A stretch of 64,000 bases of DNA from Brevundimonas viscosa (GCF_900116065.1 NZ_FOZV01000003.1:186001-250000); one strand, 5' to 3'. Positions 1 to 8,796 are shown, counted from the first letter of the stretch. Numbers and translations: made by a program. Notes: generated from the sequence alone by a model not told the origin.

Positions 1-84
1 ACGCGCCACGCGGGCCTGCCGCCGAGGCGGGGCGAGAAGCGGGTGCTGTCGCAGTGGCTCAGGGGACGGGCGCCGCGGCCCTGA
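1..84 (+). CDS. C-terminal fragment of an unidentified protein
   Basis: The first frame is open from base 1 to a TGA at 82-84 and has almost only G or C in third positions, as real genes here do. It would give the last 27 residues of a protein, ending in a basic tail (SQWLRGRAPRP). It stops 10 bases before the end of convergent fliE. The fragment is too short to identify and could be chance. Confidence 0.35.
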   Translation, partial: TRHAGLPPRRGEKRVLSQWLRGRAPRP

Positions 85-94
85 CGGCGCGCCG

Positions 95-394
95 TCAGAT
101 CGGCATGCGCATGATCTCCTGGTAGGCCTGGATCACTTGGTCGCGGACGGCCATGACCGTCTCCAGCGAGGCTTCGGCCGAGGAGACGGCGGTGACGACG
201 TCGATCAGGCTGCCCTGCCCCTGCACGGCCGACGCCATCTGCGTCTCGGCCGCGCGCGAGGCCTGGGTCATGTCGCCCATGACGTTGGTCAGGAGATCCG
301 CGAAGCCGGACTGGGCCGCGGGCGCGGTGGGGGCGGTCGGCAGGGCCCCGCCCTGGACCGCCGCATAGGCCTTGGCCGCCAGCAAGGGGTTCAT
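95..394 (-). CDS. fliE: Flagellar hook-basal body protein FliE
   Basis: FliE (99 aa) joins the MS ring to the proximal rod of the flagellum and is secreted by the flagellar type III export apparatus. The length matches the family, and the conserved C-terminal half is visible (SLIDVVTAVSSAEASLETVM, then VRDQVIQAYQEIMRMPI). It is the last gene of a minus-strand flgB-flgC-fliE unit, 9 bases after flgC, which is the usual order. The start is the only ATG at the expected place. Confidence 0.95.
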   Translation of the reverse strand: MNPLLAAKAYAAVQGGALPTAPTAPAAQSGFADLLTNVMGDMTQASRAAETQMASAVQGQGSLIDVVTAVSSAEASLETVMAVRDQVIQAYQEIMRMPI

Positions 395-403
395 GGCTCA
401 GCC

Positions 404-823
404 CTACTTCTTGAGCAGATCGAGGGTGCGGGTCTCCATCGACCGCGCCGTCTCGATGACGTTGAGGTTGGCCTCGTAGGCGCGCTGGGCCTCGCGCATG
501 TCCATGGCCTCGACGAGGGTGTCGACGTTTGGACGCAGCACATAGCCCTCGGCGTTGGCGGCCGGGTGGGACGGGTCGTACTCGGAGCGGAAGTCGCCCT
601 GGTCGGGGCGAACCTCGGCGAGCGTGACGCCGGTGACGCCGTCGATCTCGCGCGCCTGGAAGACCGGGATCTGGCGGCGGTAGGGCTCGCCGCCGGCGAC
701 CTGCGCCGTCGACTGCGCGTTCGCGATGTTCTCGGCGATGATGCGCATGCGCGACTGCTGCGCCTTGAGGGCGCTGGCGGCCACGGCCATGGCGTTGTTC
801 CGGGGCGGGACGGGATCGGGCAT
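404..823 (-). CDS. flgC: Flagellar basal-body rod protein FlgC
   Basis: FlgC (139 aa) is a proximal rod subunit. The N-terminal rod motif is clear (MRIIAENIANAQST, about residues 26-39), and the C-terminal helix VDTLVEAMDMREAQRAYEAN is the conserved flagellar axial segment. The gene lies between flgB (17-base gap) and fliE (9-base gap), so the three are probably cotranscribed. An internal ATG at residue 12 is an alternative start, but the first ATG fits the spacing from flgB. Confidence 0.95.
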   Translation of the reverse strand: MPDPVPPRNNAMAVAASALKAQQSRMRIIAENIANAQSTAQVAGGEPYRRQIPVFQAREIDGVTGVTLAEVRPDQGDFRSEYDPSHPAANAEGYVLRPNVDTLVEAMDMREAQRAYEANLNVIETARSMETRTLDLLKK

Positions 824-840
824 CGGCTACTCCCCTGCGC

Positions 841-1245
841 TCAGCGGCCCGGCGGGCGGGCGGCCATGCGCAGCATCTGCATGGACTTCTGGTAGAAACC
901 GATGGCCGCGTCATAGGCCATGCGGCTCTCGGCCATCTTCAGCATCTGCTCCTCGACCACCACGGCGTTGCCGTCGAGGGTGGTCTCGGAGTCCGGCGCG
1001 GCGACGGCGTCGAAGCGGGCGGGCTGCCCCGGCGGCGCGATGTGCATGGCGCTGGTCCGGGCCATCCGGACCCCGCCTCCCTCGCGCAGGGCCGCGGCGA
1101 AGTCGGTCGGCATCTGCAGATCGCGACCCACGTAGCCGGGGGTGTCGGAGTTGGCGACGTTCTGGGCGATGACCCGCTGGCGCTCGTCAAGCCACGTCAG
1201 GCGGCCCTTGATCTGGCTGATCAGCGGCAGGTCGGCGAAGCCCAA
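841..1245 (-). CDS. flgB: Flagellar basal-body rod protein FlgB
   Basis: FlgB (134 aa) is a proximal rod subunit. Residues 23-38 (QRVIAQNVANSDTPGY) are the signature of the FlgB/FlgC N-terminal domain, and the C-terminal helix (KMAESRMAYDAAIGFYQKSM) is also typical. It is the first gene of the minus-strand operon and is divergent from fliO. A TTAACCAT half-site on the same strand at 1303-1310 lies 58 bases upstream of the start, which fits cell-cycle (CtrA) control of early flagellar genes in Caulobacterales. Confidence 0.95.
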   Translation of the reverse strand: MGFADLPLISQIKGRLTWLDERQRVIAQNVANSDTPGYVGRDLQMPTDFAAALREGGGVRMARTSAMHIAPPGQPARFDAVAAPDSETTLDGNAVVVEEQMLKMAESRMAYDAAIGFYQKSMQMLRMAARPPGR

Positions 1246-1302
1246 GGCGTCTACTCCGGGCGCGGATCGCCCACGGTTCGATGGGCAGAAACTGCCGCCT
1301 CC

Positions 1303-1341
1303 ATGGTTAATGGAGGGTTATCTCAACGCGGCGTTAACCAT
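1303..1341. promoter_or_regulatory. Divergent CtrA-like half-sites
   Basis: TTAACCAT occurs on the minus strand at 1303-1310, facing flgB, and on the plus strand at 1334-1341, facing fliO. They lie 58 and 52 bases from the two start codons. A TTAA-N7-TTAT arrangement also sits at 1307-1321, close to the CtrA consensus TTAA-N7-TTAA. CtrA binding is inferred from the motif and the flagellar context. Confidence 0.5.
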
Positions 1342-1392
1342 AGTCGCGGGAGTCTGGGGCGGCCGGCACGAGCGCCGGCGGGGCCGCGCCGC

Positions 1393-1662
1393 ATGAATTT
1401 CCTCGACCTGCTCAGGGCCCTGTTCGCCCTCGCCTTCACCCTCGGCATCATCGGGCTGGCAGCCTGGGCGGCGCGGCGGTACGCGCCGCAGCTGCTGGCG
1501 AAGCTGAGCGCCGAACGGGGCGAGCGGCGCATGCAGGTGGTCGAGACCCTGGTGCTGGATCCGGCCCGCCGGCTGGTGCTGGTGCGGGTCGATTCCGAGG
1601 AACGGTTGCTGCTGCTGGGCGAGGGCCGCGAGCTGATCGAGCCGCGCGGGGACGGTCAGTGA
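1393..1662 (+). CDS. fliO: Flagellar biosynthesis protein FliO
   Basis: FliO (89 aa) is a small bitopic membrane protein that helps FliP assemble into the flagellar export gate. One transmembrane helix spans roughly residues 8-26, followed by the family pattern of a short basic segment and a beta-rich cytoplasmic part (MQVVETLVLDPARRLVLVRV). I chose the ATG at 1393 because it places the helix at the N-terminus. The last codons overlap the GTG start of fliP (GTGA), so the two are translationally coupled. Confidence 0.85.
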   Translation: MNFLDLLRALFALAFTLGIIGLAAWAARRYAPQLLAKLSAERGERRMQVVETLVLDPARRLVLVRVDSEERLLLLGEGRELIEPRGDGQ

Positions 1663-2474
1663 AGGCCGCCGCCCTGTTCGTGATCCCCACCCGCGCCGAG
1701 CTGAAGCGGGCGGCGCTGCTGTCGCTGCTGGCCACCGCCTTCTGCCTGGTCTGGCCGCTGGCGGCGCTGGCGCAGGAGGCGGCGCAGTCGGGCGCGGCGA
1801 TCAACATCGACCTCGGCACCGGCGCCGGGCTGACCCAGCGGGTGGTGCAGCTGGTCGGGCTGATGACGGTGCTGTCGCTGGCGCCCTCGATCGTGATCAT
1901 GACCACCAGCTTCGTGCGCATCGTGGTGGTGCTGTCGCTGCTGCGCACCGCCCTGGGCATGCAGCAGTCGCCGCCCAACGCCGTGCTGGTGTCGCTGGCC
2001 CTGTTCCTGAGCGCCATCGTCATGGCCCCGACCTGGCAGGACGCCTATGATTCGGGCATCCGGCCGCTGATGGACCAGCAGATGGAGCTGCCGCAGGCCT
2101 TCGACGCGGCCTCCGAACCGGTGAAGACCTTCATGCTCGGCCAAGTGGACCAGGACGACCTCGCCCTGTTCACCCGACTGTCGCAGATCGAGGCCCCGCA
2201 GAGCGCCGCCGACCTGCCCCTTCGGGTGGTCACGCCGGCCTTCATGATCAGCGAGCTGAAGCGCGCGTTCGAAATCGGTTTTCTCCTTTTCGTTCCGTTC
2301 CTTGTCATCGATCTGGTGGTCGCCAGCGTGCTCATGTCGATGGGCATGATGATGCTGCCTCCGGTGGTGGTTTCGCTGCCGTTCAAGCTGATCTTCTTCG
2401 TGCTCGTGGACGGCTGGCGACTGGTCGCCGGGAGCCTCGTGGAGAGCTTCCAGAGAGCCTCCGGAACAGGGTAA
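1659..2474 (+). CDS. fliP: Flagellar export gate protein FliP
   Basis: FliP (271 aa) is the core subunit of the flagellar type III export gate. A cleavable signal peptide ends near ALAQ (residues 36-39). The family signatures follow: IVIMTTSFVRIVVVLSLLR, GMQQSPPNAVLVSLALFL, and a C-terminal pair of helices containing MSMGMMMLPPVVVSLPFK. The GTG start overlaps the fliO stop. The gene is complete and of normal length. Confidence 0.97.
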   Translation: MKAAALFVIPTRAELKRAALLSLLATAFCLVWPLAALAQEAAQSGAAINIDLGTGAGLTQRVVQLVGLMTVLSLAPSIVIMTTSFVRIVVVLSLLRTALGMQQSPPNAVLVSLALFLSAIVMAPTWQDAYDSGIRPLMDQQMELPQAFDAASEPVKTFMLGQVDQDDLALFTRLSQIEAPQSAADLPLRVVTPAFMISELKRAFEIGFLLFVPFLVIDLVVASVLMSMGMMMLPPVVVSLPFKLIFFVLVDGWRLVAGSLVESFQRASGTG

Positions 2475-2596
2475 ATCCCCAGTCTGCAAGGCTTTCCGAG
2501 GCAAAGCCGCTTGCCATGCGGCGAAAAAGCGGCGTTGATCCCCCGGTCATCGCCCCCGGAATCGGGGGGCGAACTTCAATCGGGAAACGACCCACA

Positions 2597-2875
2597 ATGA
2601 CCACTCAAGCCGAACTCATCGCCGCCGTCGCCAAGGACGCGGGCGTCAGCCAAGCCGACGCCGGCCGCGTCCTCGACGCCGTCGTCAAGAACATCCACAA
2701 GTCGCTGACCTCGGGCCAGGACGTCCGCATCTCGAACCTCGGCGTGTTCGACACCGCCGAGCGCGCCGCCCGCGAAGGCCGCAACCCGGCCACCGGCCAG
2801 ACCATCAAGATCGCCGCCTCCAAGGCCGTGCGCTTCCGCGTCTCGAAGCCGCTCAAGGATGCGGTGAACAAGTAA
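2597..2875 (+). CDS. HU-family nucleoid-associated protein
   Basis: This 92-aa protein has the standard HU/IHF fold: an N-terminal helix pair (TQAELIAAVAKDAGVSQADA), the sheet (VRISNLGVFDTAERAAREG), the DNA-binding arm with the RNPATGQ motif, and a basic C-terminus. HU binds and bends DNA with little sequence preference. I chose the ATG at 2597 over the upstream in-frame ATG at 2516 because it gives the normal HU N-terminus. A GC-rich hairpin (arms near 2551-2558 and 2563-2571) lies in the leader. Confidence 0.95.
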   Translation: MTTQAELIAAVAKDAGVSQADAGRVLDAVVKNIHKSLTSGQDVRISNLGVFDTAERAAREGRNPATGQTIKIAASKAVRFRVSKPLKDAVNK

Positions 2876-2880
2876 GCCGG

Positions 2881-5760
2881 TCAGGCGGCGGGCCGGGCAG
2901 CCGGCGCCGCCGCCGCAGGCGCTTGAGGACGGGCGGGGGCCGCGGGGCGGTCTCCGCCCGTCTTGCGTCTGAGCTCGTCCTTCATCTCACGAACCCAGCC
3001 GGCGAAGGTGTCGGCCGAGACCGTCAGGGCGGCGAAGTCGGTCGGGGATCCCGCGCCGTCCATGCCCGCGAGCGCGATCGACAGGGCGGTCTTCGAGCGC
3101 GCGCCGTCGACGAACGGCCGGTAGCGGGCCGACAGCCGCGCCAGCGCGCCCGCATCCCCGGCGAGGGAATAGCCCACCCCCGCGCGGATCAGCCGCGCCT
3201 CCTCGTCGGGTGAAAGGGCGCCCGGACTCGCATGGCGTTCGCCGAGGCGGGCCTCGTACAGGGCCGCGGCCTCGCCCCACTTCTCCTGCTTCCAGTACAC
3301 CTCCGCGCGTACGTCGCGAGCCTCGGGCGAGGCGTCGGCGCCCAGCAATTCCAGCGCATGGTCGTAGCGGCCGAGGCCGGCCAAGGCGCGGGCCTCAAGC
3401 GCGCGGCGCTCGGCGTTCAGGGCGCTCGGCAGCAGGGTGGTGCGCGAACTCCATATGGCCTGCAGCGCCGCCTCCGGCTGCCGGTCCATCAGATAGACGC
3501 GGGCCAGGTCGGTCGCCACCTGCGCCCGGGCCACGCCTTCGAGGCGCTCGTCGACCTGGTGCTTAAGCAATTCGGCGGCTTGGTCGAGCAGGTCGACGTC
3601 GACCAGCCGGCGCGCCAGGCGGCGGACCATCTCGTCGCCGTCGGCGCCGATCGGGGTGAGGTCGCGGAAGTCGTAGAACAGGCCGAGCGCCTGCACCGGC
3701 TGCAGGCCGTCCGCGCCGCCCTCGAGGAACAGCATGCGGAACGCCGCCGACAGGTCGGCGGACAGCTCGGTCGCGGCCGGCAGGCGGCTGAGGCGCCAGC
3801 CGGCCCCCTTCAGGGCGGTCAGCGCCTCGCGGTACAGCCCCTGCGACAGATACAGCCGCCCCAGCTCCCGGATCACCGCCAGTTCCACCGCGTCGCCACG
3901 CCAGCGCCAGCGCAGCGCCTCGAGCTCCTTCGCCGCCGCGTCGGGCTTCATCGTCCCCTTGCCGAGCGACAGGCGCACCACGCCCAGCCGCGCCGGCACG
4001 GCCACCTTCTCGAGCGGGGCCCGGCCGACGGCGGTGTAGACCGCCAGCGCCCGGTCCATGACCCCCTCTTTCTCGAACAGCCGCGCCTGCACCAGACGGG
4101 CGGCCAGCTGCTCGGCCGCGGGGACGTCCTGGCTGAAGGCGTAGGCGAGCAGGGCGCGGGCGGCGGGGAAATCGCCGCTCTCCAGCGCCGCTTCGGCATG
4201 GGCCGCGCCGAAGCGCGCACGCCAGACCGACGGGAAGTCGTCGACCACGCGGGCGCCGGCCCCAAACGCCTGCCGGGCGCCGGTCCAGTCGCCCTGACGG
4301 GCGGCGATGTAGCCGCGCCAGACGGCGACCGCCGGATCTCCGGCGACGGCGGCGGAGGCGAAGTCGGCCTGGGCCTCATCGAAGCGGCCGATGGAGGCGC
4401 GGGCGGCGCCGCGGAGGCCGCGCAATTCGGGTTCGCCGGTCATGCCGGGCGCCTGGGCGACGATGGCGTTGAGAACGCCCACGGCCTCGTAGCCGAGACC
4501 CGACCCGGCCAGGAAGCGGGCCAGCGCCAGGCGCGCCTCGACGGGCGCGCGGGGATCCTCGCCCGCCGCCACGGCCTCCTCCGCGGCCGCGTCCTGCAAC
4601 TCACGGTGACGGGCGGCGAAGCCGGCGTGCCCCGCGTCGGCCCATTCCGGCAGGATGAGACCGGCGTGCCGCGCCTTGCGAGGCGCGCCGGGACCGGCCG
4701 ACGCGCTCTCCAGCGCCGCCGAGGGCGGCGACAGGATCAGCCCGCCGGGACGCTCAAGGGTGACCAGATCGCCCTCGGCGCGGATCGACAGGTCGGGGAC
4801 CGGGGTCTCGACCGCGAGGCCCTGGGCCGTCGGCAACAGGGCCATGTCGACGGTGCGGCGACGGTCGCCGAAGCCCTTGCCCGGCGCCAGCGCGGTCACC
4901 GCGGCGAACCGGTCGCCAGCCAGCGGATCGGTCAGCCAGACAGCCTTGGTCGCGCCCGCCATGCGCGCCACAAGGGCCGGCTTGCCGCCCTCGTCGCGCT
5001 CGATGACGACGCCTTCGACCGCGGTCGCCGGACCGCCGATGGTCACGCTCCAGACCGGCCCTCGCGCCTCGGCCGAGACCGCCAGTCCGACCGGCGCGGC
5101 GATGCGCAGGGCCACATGGCCGGGACCGCCCGACCAGTGGGCTGACGACGCGGGCCCCAGAGCGTCGGCGCCCGCGAGATCGAGGCGCGCGGCGTGGTCG
5201 AACACCACCCATACCGCCTCCCCGCGGCGGAAGACGGCGGCGCCCACCGGCTGGTCCCAGCGGAATTCGAGGGTGACCTTGTCGGGTGTGGCGCGCGAAA
5301 TCACCGGAACGGTCACGGCCGACGCCGCGCCGGCGGGGGCGGCGGGGGCCTGGGCGTAGAGGTTCAGCCAGACCGCGCCGTCGGCGACGCCGTTGCGGAT
5401 CCCGGCGCCCTCGGCGAGGGTGAGCACCAGTTCGGTGCCGCCGCGGACGGCGCGGGTCTCGACCCTCTCGACCCCCGGCGGCGGATCCACCCGAAGGCGC
5501 GAGACGTCCGGCGCCGCGGTCGTGCCGATGCGCACCACGACGTCGCGGCCTTCGCGGCGGACCTGCGAGCGTGCCCCGATGACGCCGGCGAACTCGACCC
5601 GGGTGAAGGCGTCGTTGGCCCCGACGCGGATGGTCACCGGATCCAGCGCCGCGCCCGATTCCTGGGCCAGCGGGGCCAGCGGGGCGAACGCGACCGCGCC
5701 GGCCGCGGCGGCGGCCACGGTCGACTTCAGGATGCGTTTGGTCGAACGGGCCCCGGACAT
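2881..5760 (-). CDS. Large TPR-repeat envelope protein
   Basis: This 959-aa protein begins with a likely signal peptide (basic residues, then AAAAAGAVAFAPLAPLAQ). Residues about 40-140 form a beta-rich region resembling an AMIN-type module (VTIRVGANDAFTRVEFAGVI). From about residue 370 to 900 it is alpha-helical, with many degenerate tetratricopeptide units (for example AALAGLGRYDHALELLG). A disordered Pro/Ala tail ends it. It is convergent with HU. Such proteins usually scaffold envelope or motility complexes. The nearby flagellar genes are suggestive, but no family name is certain. Confidence 0.75.
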   Translation of the reverse strand: MSGARSTKRILKSTVAAAAAGAVAFAPLAPLAQESGAALDPVTIRVGANDAFTRVEFAGVIGARSQVRREGRDVVVRIGTTAAPDVSRLRVDPPPGVERVETRAVRGGTELVLTLAEGAGIRNGVADGAVWLNLYAQAPAAPAGAASAVTVPVISRATPDKVTLEFRWDQPVGAAVFRRGEAVWVVFDHAARLDLAGADALGPASSAHWSGGPGHVALRIAAPVGLAVSAEARGPVWSVTIGGPATAVEGVVIERDEGGKPALVARMAGATKAVWLTDPLAGDRFAAVTALAPGKGFGDRRRTVDMALLPTAQGLAVETPVPDLSIRAEGDLVTLERPGGLILSPPSAALESASAGPGAPRKARHAGLILPEWADAGHAGFAARHRELQDAAAEEAVAAGEDPRAPVEARLALARFLAGSGLGYEAVGVLNAIVAQAPGMTGEPELRGLRGAARASIGRFDEAQADFASAAVAGDPAVAVWRGYIAARQGDWTGARQAFGAGARVVDDFPSVWRARFGAAHAEAALESGDFPAARALLAYAFSQDVPAAEQLAARLVQARLFEKEGVMDRALAVYTAVGRAPLEKVAVPARLGVVRLSLGKGTMKPDAAAKELEALRWRWRGDAVELAVIRELGRLYLSQGLYREALTALKGAGWRLSRLPAATELSADLSAAFRMLFLEGGADGLQPVQALGLFYDFRDLTPIGADGDEMVRRLARRLVDVDLLDQAAELLKHQVDERLEGVARAQVATDLARVYLMDRQPEAALQAIWSSRTTLLPSALNAERRALEARALAGLGRYDHALELLGADASPEARDVRAEVYWKQEKWGEAAALYEARLGERHASPGALSPDEEARLIRAGVGYSLAGDAGALARLSARYRPFVDGARSKTALSIALAGMDGAGSPTDFAALTVSADTFAGWVREMKDELRRKTGGDRPAAPARPQAPAAAAPAARPAA

Positions 5761-5820
5761 ACGCGCGCACCCTCGCGCGCGGGGCCTTTCAACGCGGTTA
5801 ACGGTTGGTGACCGGGTCGC

Positions 5821-5964
5821 CTAGCGCCGGCCGCGGCCCAGAAGCGGCAGGCCGATGAGCAGCGGAAGGAAGAAGAACACGAACCGTCCGCCGCTCGCTT
5901 ACCAGACGACCACCGCGACGACGATCGCAGCCGCGACCAGCCCGAGGGTGGCCGGCCAGCGCAT
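5821..5964 (-). pseudogene. Two-helix mini-protein interrupted by in-frame TAA
   Basis: An ATG at 5964 overlaps the pncC stop as TGATG and starts MRWPATLGLVAAAIVVAVVVW, then TAA at 5899-5901. The same frame continues with GGRFVFFFLPLLIGLPLL, a second hydrophobic helix, and stops at 5821-5823. Together they would make a 47-residue two-helix protein. Either a 21-aa peptide is the real product, or a longer gene has acquired a nonsense codon or sequencing error. The family is unknown. Confidence 0.4.
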
Positions 5965-6470
5965 CACGCCACCGCGTCGCGCAGCAGGCGCAGCGCCACG
6001 CGCAGGCACTCCAGCCGCACCGGACCCCGCCCGACGTCGCCGAAGTGGTGCTCCTCGTGCACCGTCGGCGCGCCCGACGCGGCCAGGGCGAAATGCACCA
6101 GCCCCGGCTCGTCGTCGGGCCCCGCCGGGCCGGCGAAACCGGTGATGGCCACGGCCGCGCCGGCTCCGGACTCGCGCAGCGCGCCCTCGGCCATGGCGCG
6201 GGCCACCGGCTCCGAGACGGCGCCGTTCTGCCGGATCAGGCGCAGCGGCACGCCCAGCTCCTGGGCCTTGGCCTCGTCGGTGTAGACCACATAGCCGCGC
6301 TCGAACGCGTGCGACCGTCCCTCGACGTCGGTGAGGACGGAGGCCACCAGCCCGCCGGTGCAGCTTTCGGCCGTGGCCAGGGTGAGGCCCCTGTCGCAGG
6401 CCGGCTTCAGAACGGCCTCGACCAGCCGCTCGATGTCGTCGGGAAGGGCGGGGCTGAGCGTCTCGGTCAT
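5964..6470 (-). CDS. pncC: Nicotinamide-nucleotide amidase (CinA C-terminal domain)
   Basis: This 168-aa stand-alone CinA C-terminal domain deamidates nicotinamide mononucleotide to nicotinate mononucleotide in pyridine nucleotide salvage. The family motif TAESCTGGL is at residues 33-41, and the second conserved stretch AVAITGFAGPAGPDDEPGL is present. I chose the ATG at 6470 (MTETLSP). A longer in-frame reading to 6629 would add 53 residues of low-complexity sequence that overlaps the divergent DUF983 gene. The stop codon is shared with the next small frame downstream. Confidence 0.9.
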   Translation of the reverse strand: MTETLSPALPDDIERLVEAVLKPACDRGLTLATAESCTGGLVASVLTDVEGRSHAFERGYVVYTDEAKAQELGVPLRLIRQNGAVSEPVARAMAEGALRESGAGAAVAITGFAGPAGPDDEPGLVHFALAASGAPTVHEEHHFGDVGRGPVRLECLRVALRLLRDAVA

Positions 6471-6588
6471 CAAGGCGGGAAACGGCGGCGTCGGCGGGGC
6501 GTTCCCCCGCGACATCCAGCCCCGGTTGCCTCCCGTCGGCCGGAGGCCGACATGGAGACTCCCCCCTCCGATGCTCCGGAACCGCGCC

Positions 6589-6996
6589 ATGACCGAACCC
6601 GAACGCCCGCGCCTCAGCCCGATGACCACCGGGTTACGCGGGCGCTGCCCCCGGTGCGGGGAAGGGCCGATGTTCAGGGGCTACCTGACCCTGCGCGACA
6701 GCTGCCCTGCCTGCGGTCTGTCCTACGACTTCGCCGACCCGGCCGACGGCCCGGCCTTCTTCGGCATGAGCGTGGTCGGCCTGGTGGGCATGGGGCTGTT
6801 CATGTGGTTCGAGTTCACCGTCCACCCGCCGGTCTGGGTGCACATGGTGGTGACCATGCCGCTGCTGGTGCTGGGCTGCTTGGGCGTGCTGCGGCCGCTG
6901 AAGGGCTGGCTGGTGGCCGAGCAGTACGTGCACAAGGCGGCCGAGGCGCAGTGGGACAGCGTCGGCGGCCACGGCGACGGCTCGAAGTGGCGCTGA
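6589..6996 (+). CDS. DUF983 family membrane protein
   Basis: This 135-aa protein has two CPxC knuckles (RCPRCGEG near residue 20 and SCPACGLSY near residue 38), followed by two transmembrane helices (FFGMSVVGLVGMGLFMWF and VVTMPLLVLGCLGVL). This is the DUF983 layout, common in alphaproteobacteria; the function is not established. The start at 6589 gives the usual short N-terminus; ATG 6571 is an alternative. The next gene begins 10 bases after its stop, so they may be cotranscribed. Confidence 0.85.
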   Translation: MTEPERPRLSPMTTGLRGRCPRCGEGPMFRGYLTLRDSCPACGLSYDFADPADGPAFFGMSVVGLVGMGLFMWFEFTVHPPVWVHMVVTMPLLVLGCLGVLRPLKGWLVAEQYVHKAAEAQWDSVGGHGDGSKWR

Positions 6997-7006
6997 CGAG
7001 CGGCGC

Positions 7007-7858
7007 ATGAACGCCATCGAGCTCGGGCCCGTCGTCCTGTCGGGAGAGCGGTTCGCCATCCTGCTGGGCGTGCTGGTGTTCATGGTCGGCTCCGGCTGGC
7101 TGGCCTCGCGGATCAGCCCACGCTTCAATCCGTGGAGCACGACGGTGGCGCTGGGCGGCATCGCCGCCGCGCGGCTGGCCCACGTGATGGGACATTGGGG
7201 CTATTTCCGCGACGATCCGCTGCGCGCCCTCGCGGTCTGGCAGGGCGGTTTCGACTGGCTGTGGGTGCTGCCGGTGGTCGTGGTCGCCTCGATCGTCTTC
7301 CTGCGAGACCGCCGCCTGACGGCGTGGGCTACGGCGCCCGTCGTCGCCTCGGCCCTTGTGTGGGGCGTCGCCCACCAGCTGTCGGTGCGGACAGAGCCCC
7401 TGCCCCCGCCGCCGCTCACCCTCGCCGCCCTGTCCGGGCCGTCGGTCAACCTCGCCGCGCCCGCGGGCCGGCCCACGGTGATCAATCTGTGGGCCACCTG
7501 GTGCGCGCCGTGCCGTCGCGAGATGCCGGCGCTGGACGCCGCCGCCGCGCGCCATCCCGACGTCCGCTTCCTGTTCGTCAACCAGGGCGAAGCGCCGGAA
7601 ACGGCGCGCCGCTTTCTTGCGGCCGAACAGCTGGGCCTCGAACATGTGCTGTTCGACCGGTCGCAGGCGGTGGCCCGGCACTACGGGACCGTCGGCATCC
7701 CCGTGACCCTGTTCCTCCACGCCGACGGCCGGCTGGCCAGGGCGCACATGGGCGAAATCGCGCCCGAGCAGATCGACGCCGGGATCCGCCGGCTGGAGCG
7801 CACGCCGCCGCCGCCCGCGGATGGAGCCGGAACCACTCATCCGCCCGCCGCTTCCTGA
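7007..7858 (+). CDS. Membrane-anchored TlpA-like thioredoxin
   Basis: This 283-aa protein has an N-terminal half of four or so hydrophobic helices (residues 15-125) and a C-terminal thioredoxin fold with active site WCAPC at 165-169 and the cis-proline loop GIPVTLF. The N-terminal part resembles prolipoprotein diacylglyceryl transferase-like membrane domains (SRISPRFNPW). Such fusions are annotated as TlpA-family thiol-disulfide reductases, acting in the periplasm on cysteine substrates. An MBL hydrolase gene follows 38 bases later. Confidence 0.85.
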   Translation: MNAIELGPVVLSGERFAILLGVLVFMVGSGWLASRISPRFNPWSTTVALGGIAAARLAHVMGHWGYFRDDPLRALAVWQGGFDWLWVLPVVVVASIVFLRDRRLTAWATAPVVASALVWGVAHQLSVRTEPLPPPPLTLAALSGPSVNLAAPAGRPTVINLWATWCAPCRREMPALDAAAARHPDVRFLFVNQGEAPETARRFLAAEQLGLEHVLFDRSQAVARHYGTVGIPVTLFLHADGRLARAHMGEIAPEQIDAGIRRLERTPPPPADGAGTTHPPAAS

Positions 7859-7896
7859 CAGGCCGGGGCCCTCCCCGGACCGACAGCGAGGCCTGG

Positions 7897-8796
7897 ATGC
7901 AGACCTTCACCCACGGCGGGGCCGAGATCGCCGCCTTCCACGACGCGAAGACGGGCAGCTGGCAGTATGTGGTGGTCGATCCCGCCACGCGGGCCGCCGC
8001 GATCATCGATCCGGTCCTGGACTTCGACGAGACGGCGGCGGCGACCTCAACCCGCAACGCGGAGGCGATCCTGGCCTTCGTCCGCGAGCGGGAGCTCCGG
8101 GTCGAATGGATTCTCGACACCCATCCCCACGCCGACCACTTCTCGGCCGCGCCGTGGCTGCAGGCTGAGCTCGGCGCCCCCACCGCCATCGGAGAGAAGG
8201 TCACCGGCGTCCAGGCGCTGTGGAAGGACCTCTACGGCCTGCCGGACGACTTCCCCACCGACGGGCGACAGTGGGACCGGCTGTTCCGGGAGGGCGAGAC
8301 CTTCCGCGTCGGCGAGCTGCCGGCCCGGGTGATGTTCTCTCCCGGCCACACCCCGGCCTCGATCACCTATGTGATCGGCGACAACGCCTTCGTCCACGAC
8401 ACCCTGATGATGCCCGACGCCGGAACCTCCCGGGCGGACTTCCCCGGCGGCGACGCGCACGCCCTGTATTGCAGCATCCGGGACATCCTCGCCCTGCCGG
8501 ACGACACGGGAGTCTTCGTCGGTCACGACTATGGCCCGGACGGCCGCGAGCCGGCCTGTTTCAGCACCGTGGCGGCGCAGAAGGCCCGGAACATTCACGT
8601 CGGCGGCGACCGGTCCGAGGCCGACTTCGTCGCCCTGCGCCAACGGCGCGACGCCACCCTGCCGCTGCCGAAGCTGATGCTCTACGCCTTGCAGGTGAAC
8701 ATCCGCGGCGGCCGGCTGCCGGAACCGGAGGCGGACGGACGGGTGTATTTCCGCATCCCGGCCAACCGGTTCGAGCCGCCGGAGGAGCAGGCCTGA
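7897..8796 (+). CDS. MBL-fold hydrolase, persulfide dioxygenase-like
   Basis: This 299-aa metallo-beta-lactamase-fold enzyme carries the metal motif THPHADH (75-81), then a second histidine in FSPGHTPAS and an aspartate in HDTLMMPDAG. The pattern DTLMMPDAGTSRADFPGG is typical of the ETHE1/Blh group, which oxidises glutathione persulfide in sulfide detoxification. The thioredoxin-like gene just upstream fits thiol chemistry. I chose the ATG at 7897, which begins the recognisable fold; longer in-frame sequence is a shadow of the upstream gene. Confidence 0.85.
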   Translation: MQTFTHGGAEIAAFHDAKTGSWQYVVVDPATRAAAIIDPVLDFDETAAATSTRNAEAILAFVRERELRVEWILDTHPHADHFSAAPWLQAELGAPTAIGEKVTGVQALWKDLYGLPDDFPTDGRQWDRLFREGETFRVGELPARVMFSPGHTPASITYVIGDNAFVHDTLMMPDAGTSRADFPGGDAHALYCSIRDILALPDDTGVFVGHDYGPDGREPACFSTVAAQKARNIHVGGDRSEADFVALRQRRDATLPLPKLMLYALQVNIRGGRLPEPEADGRVYFRIPANRFEPPEEQA

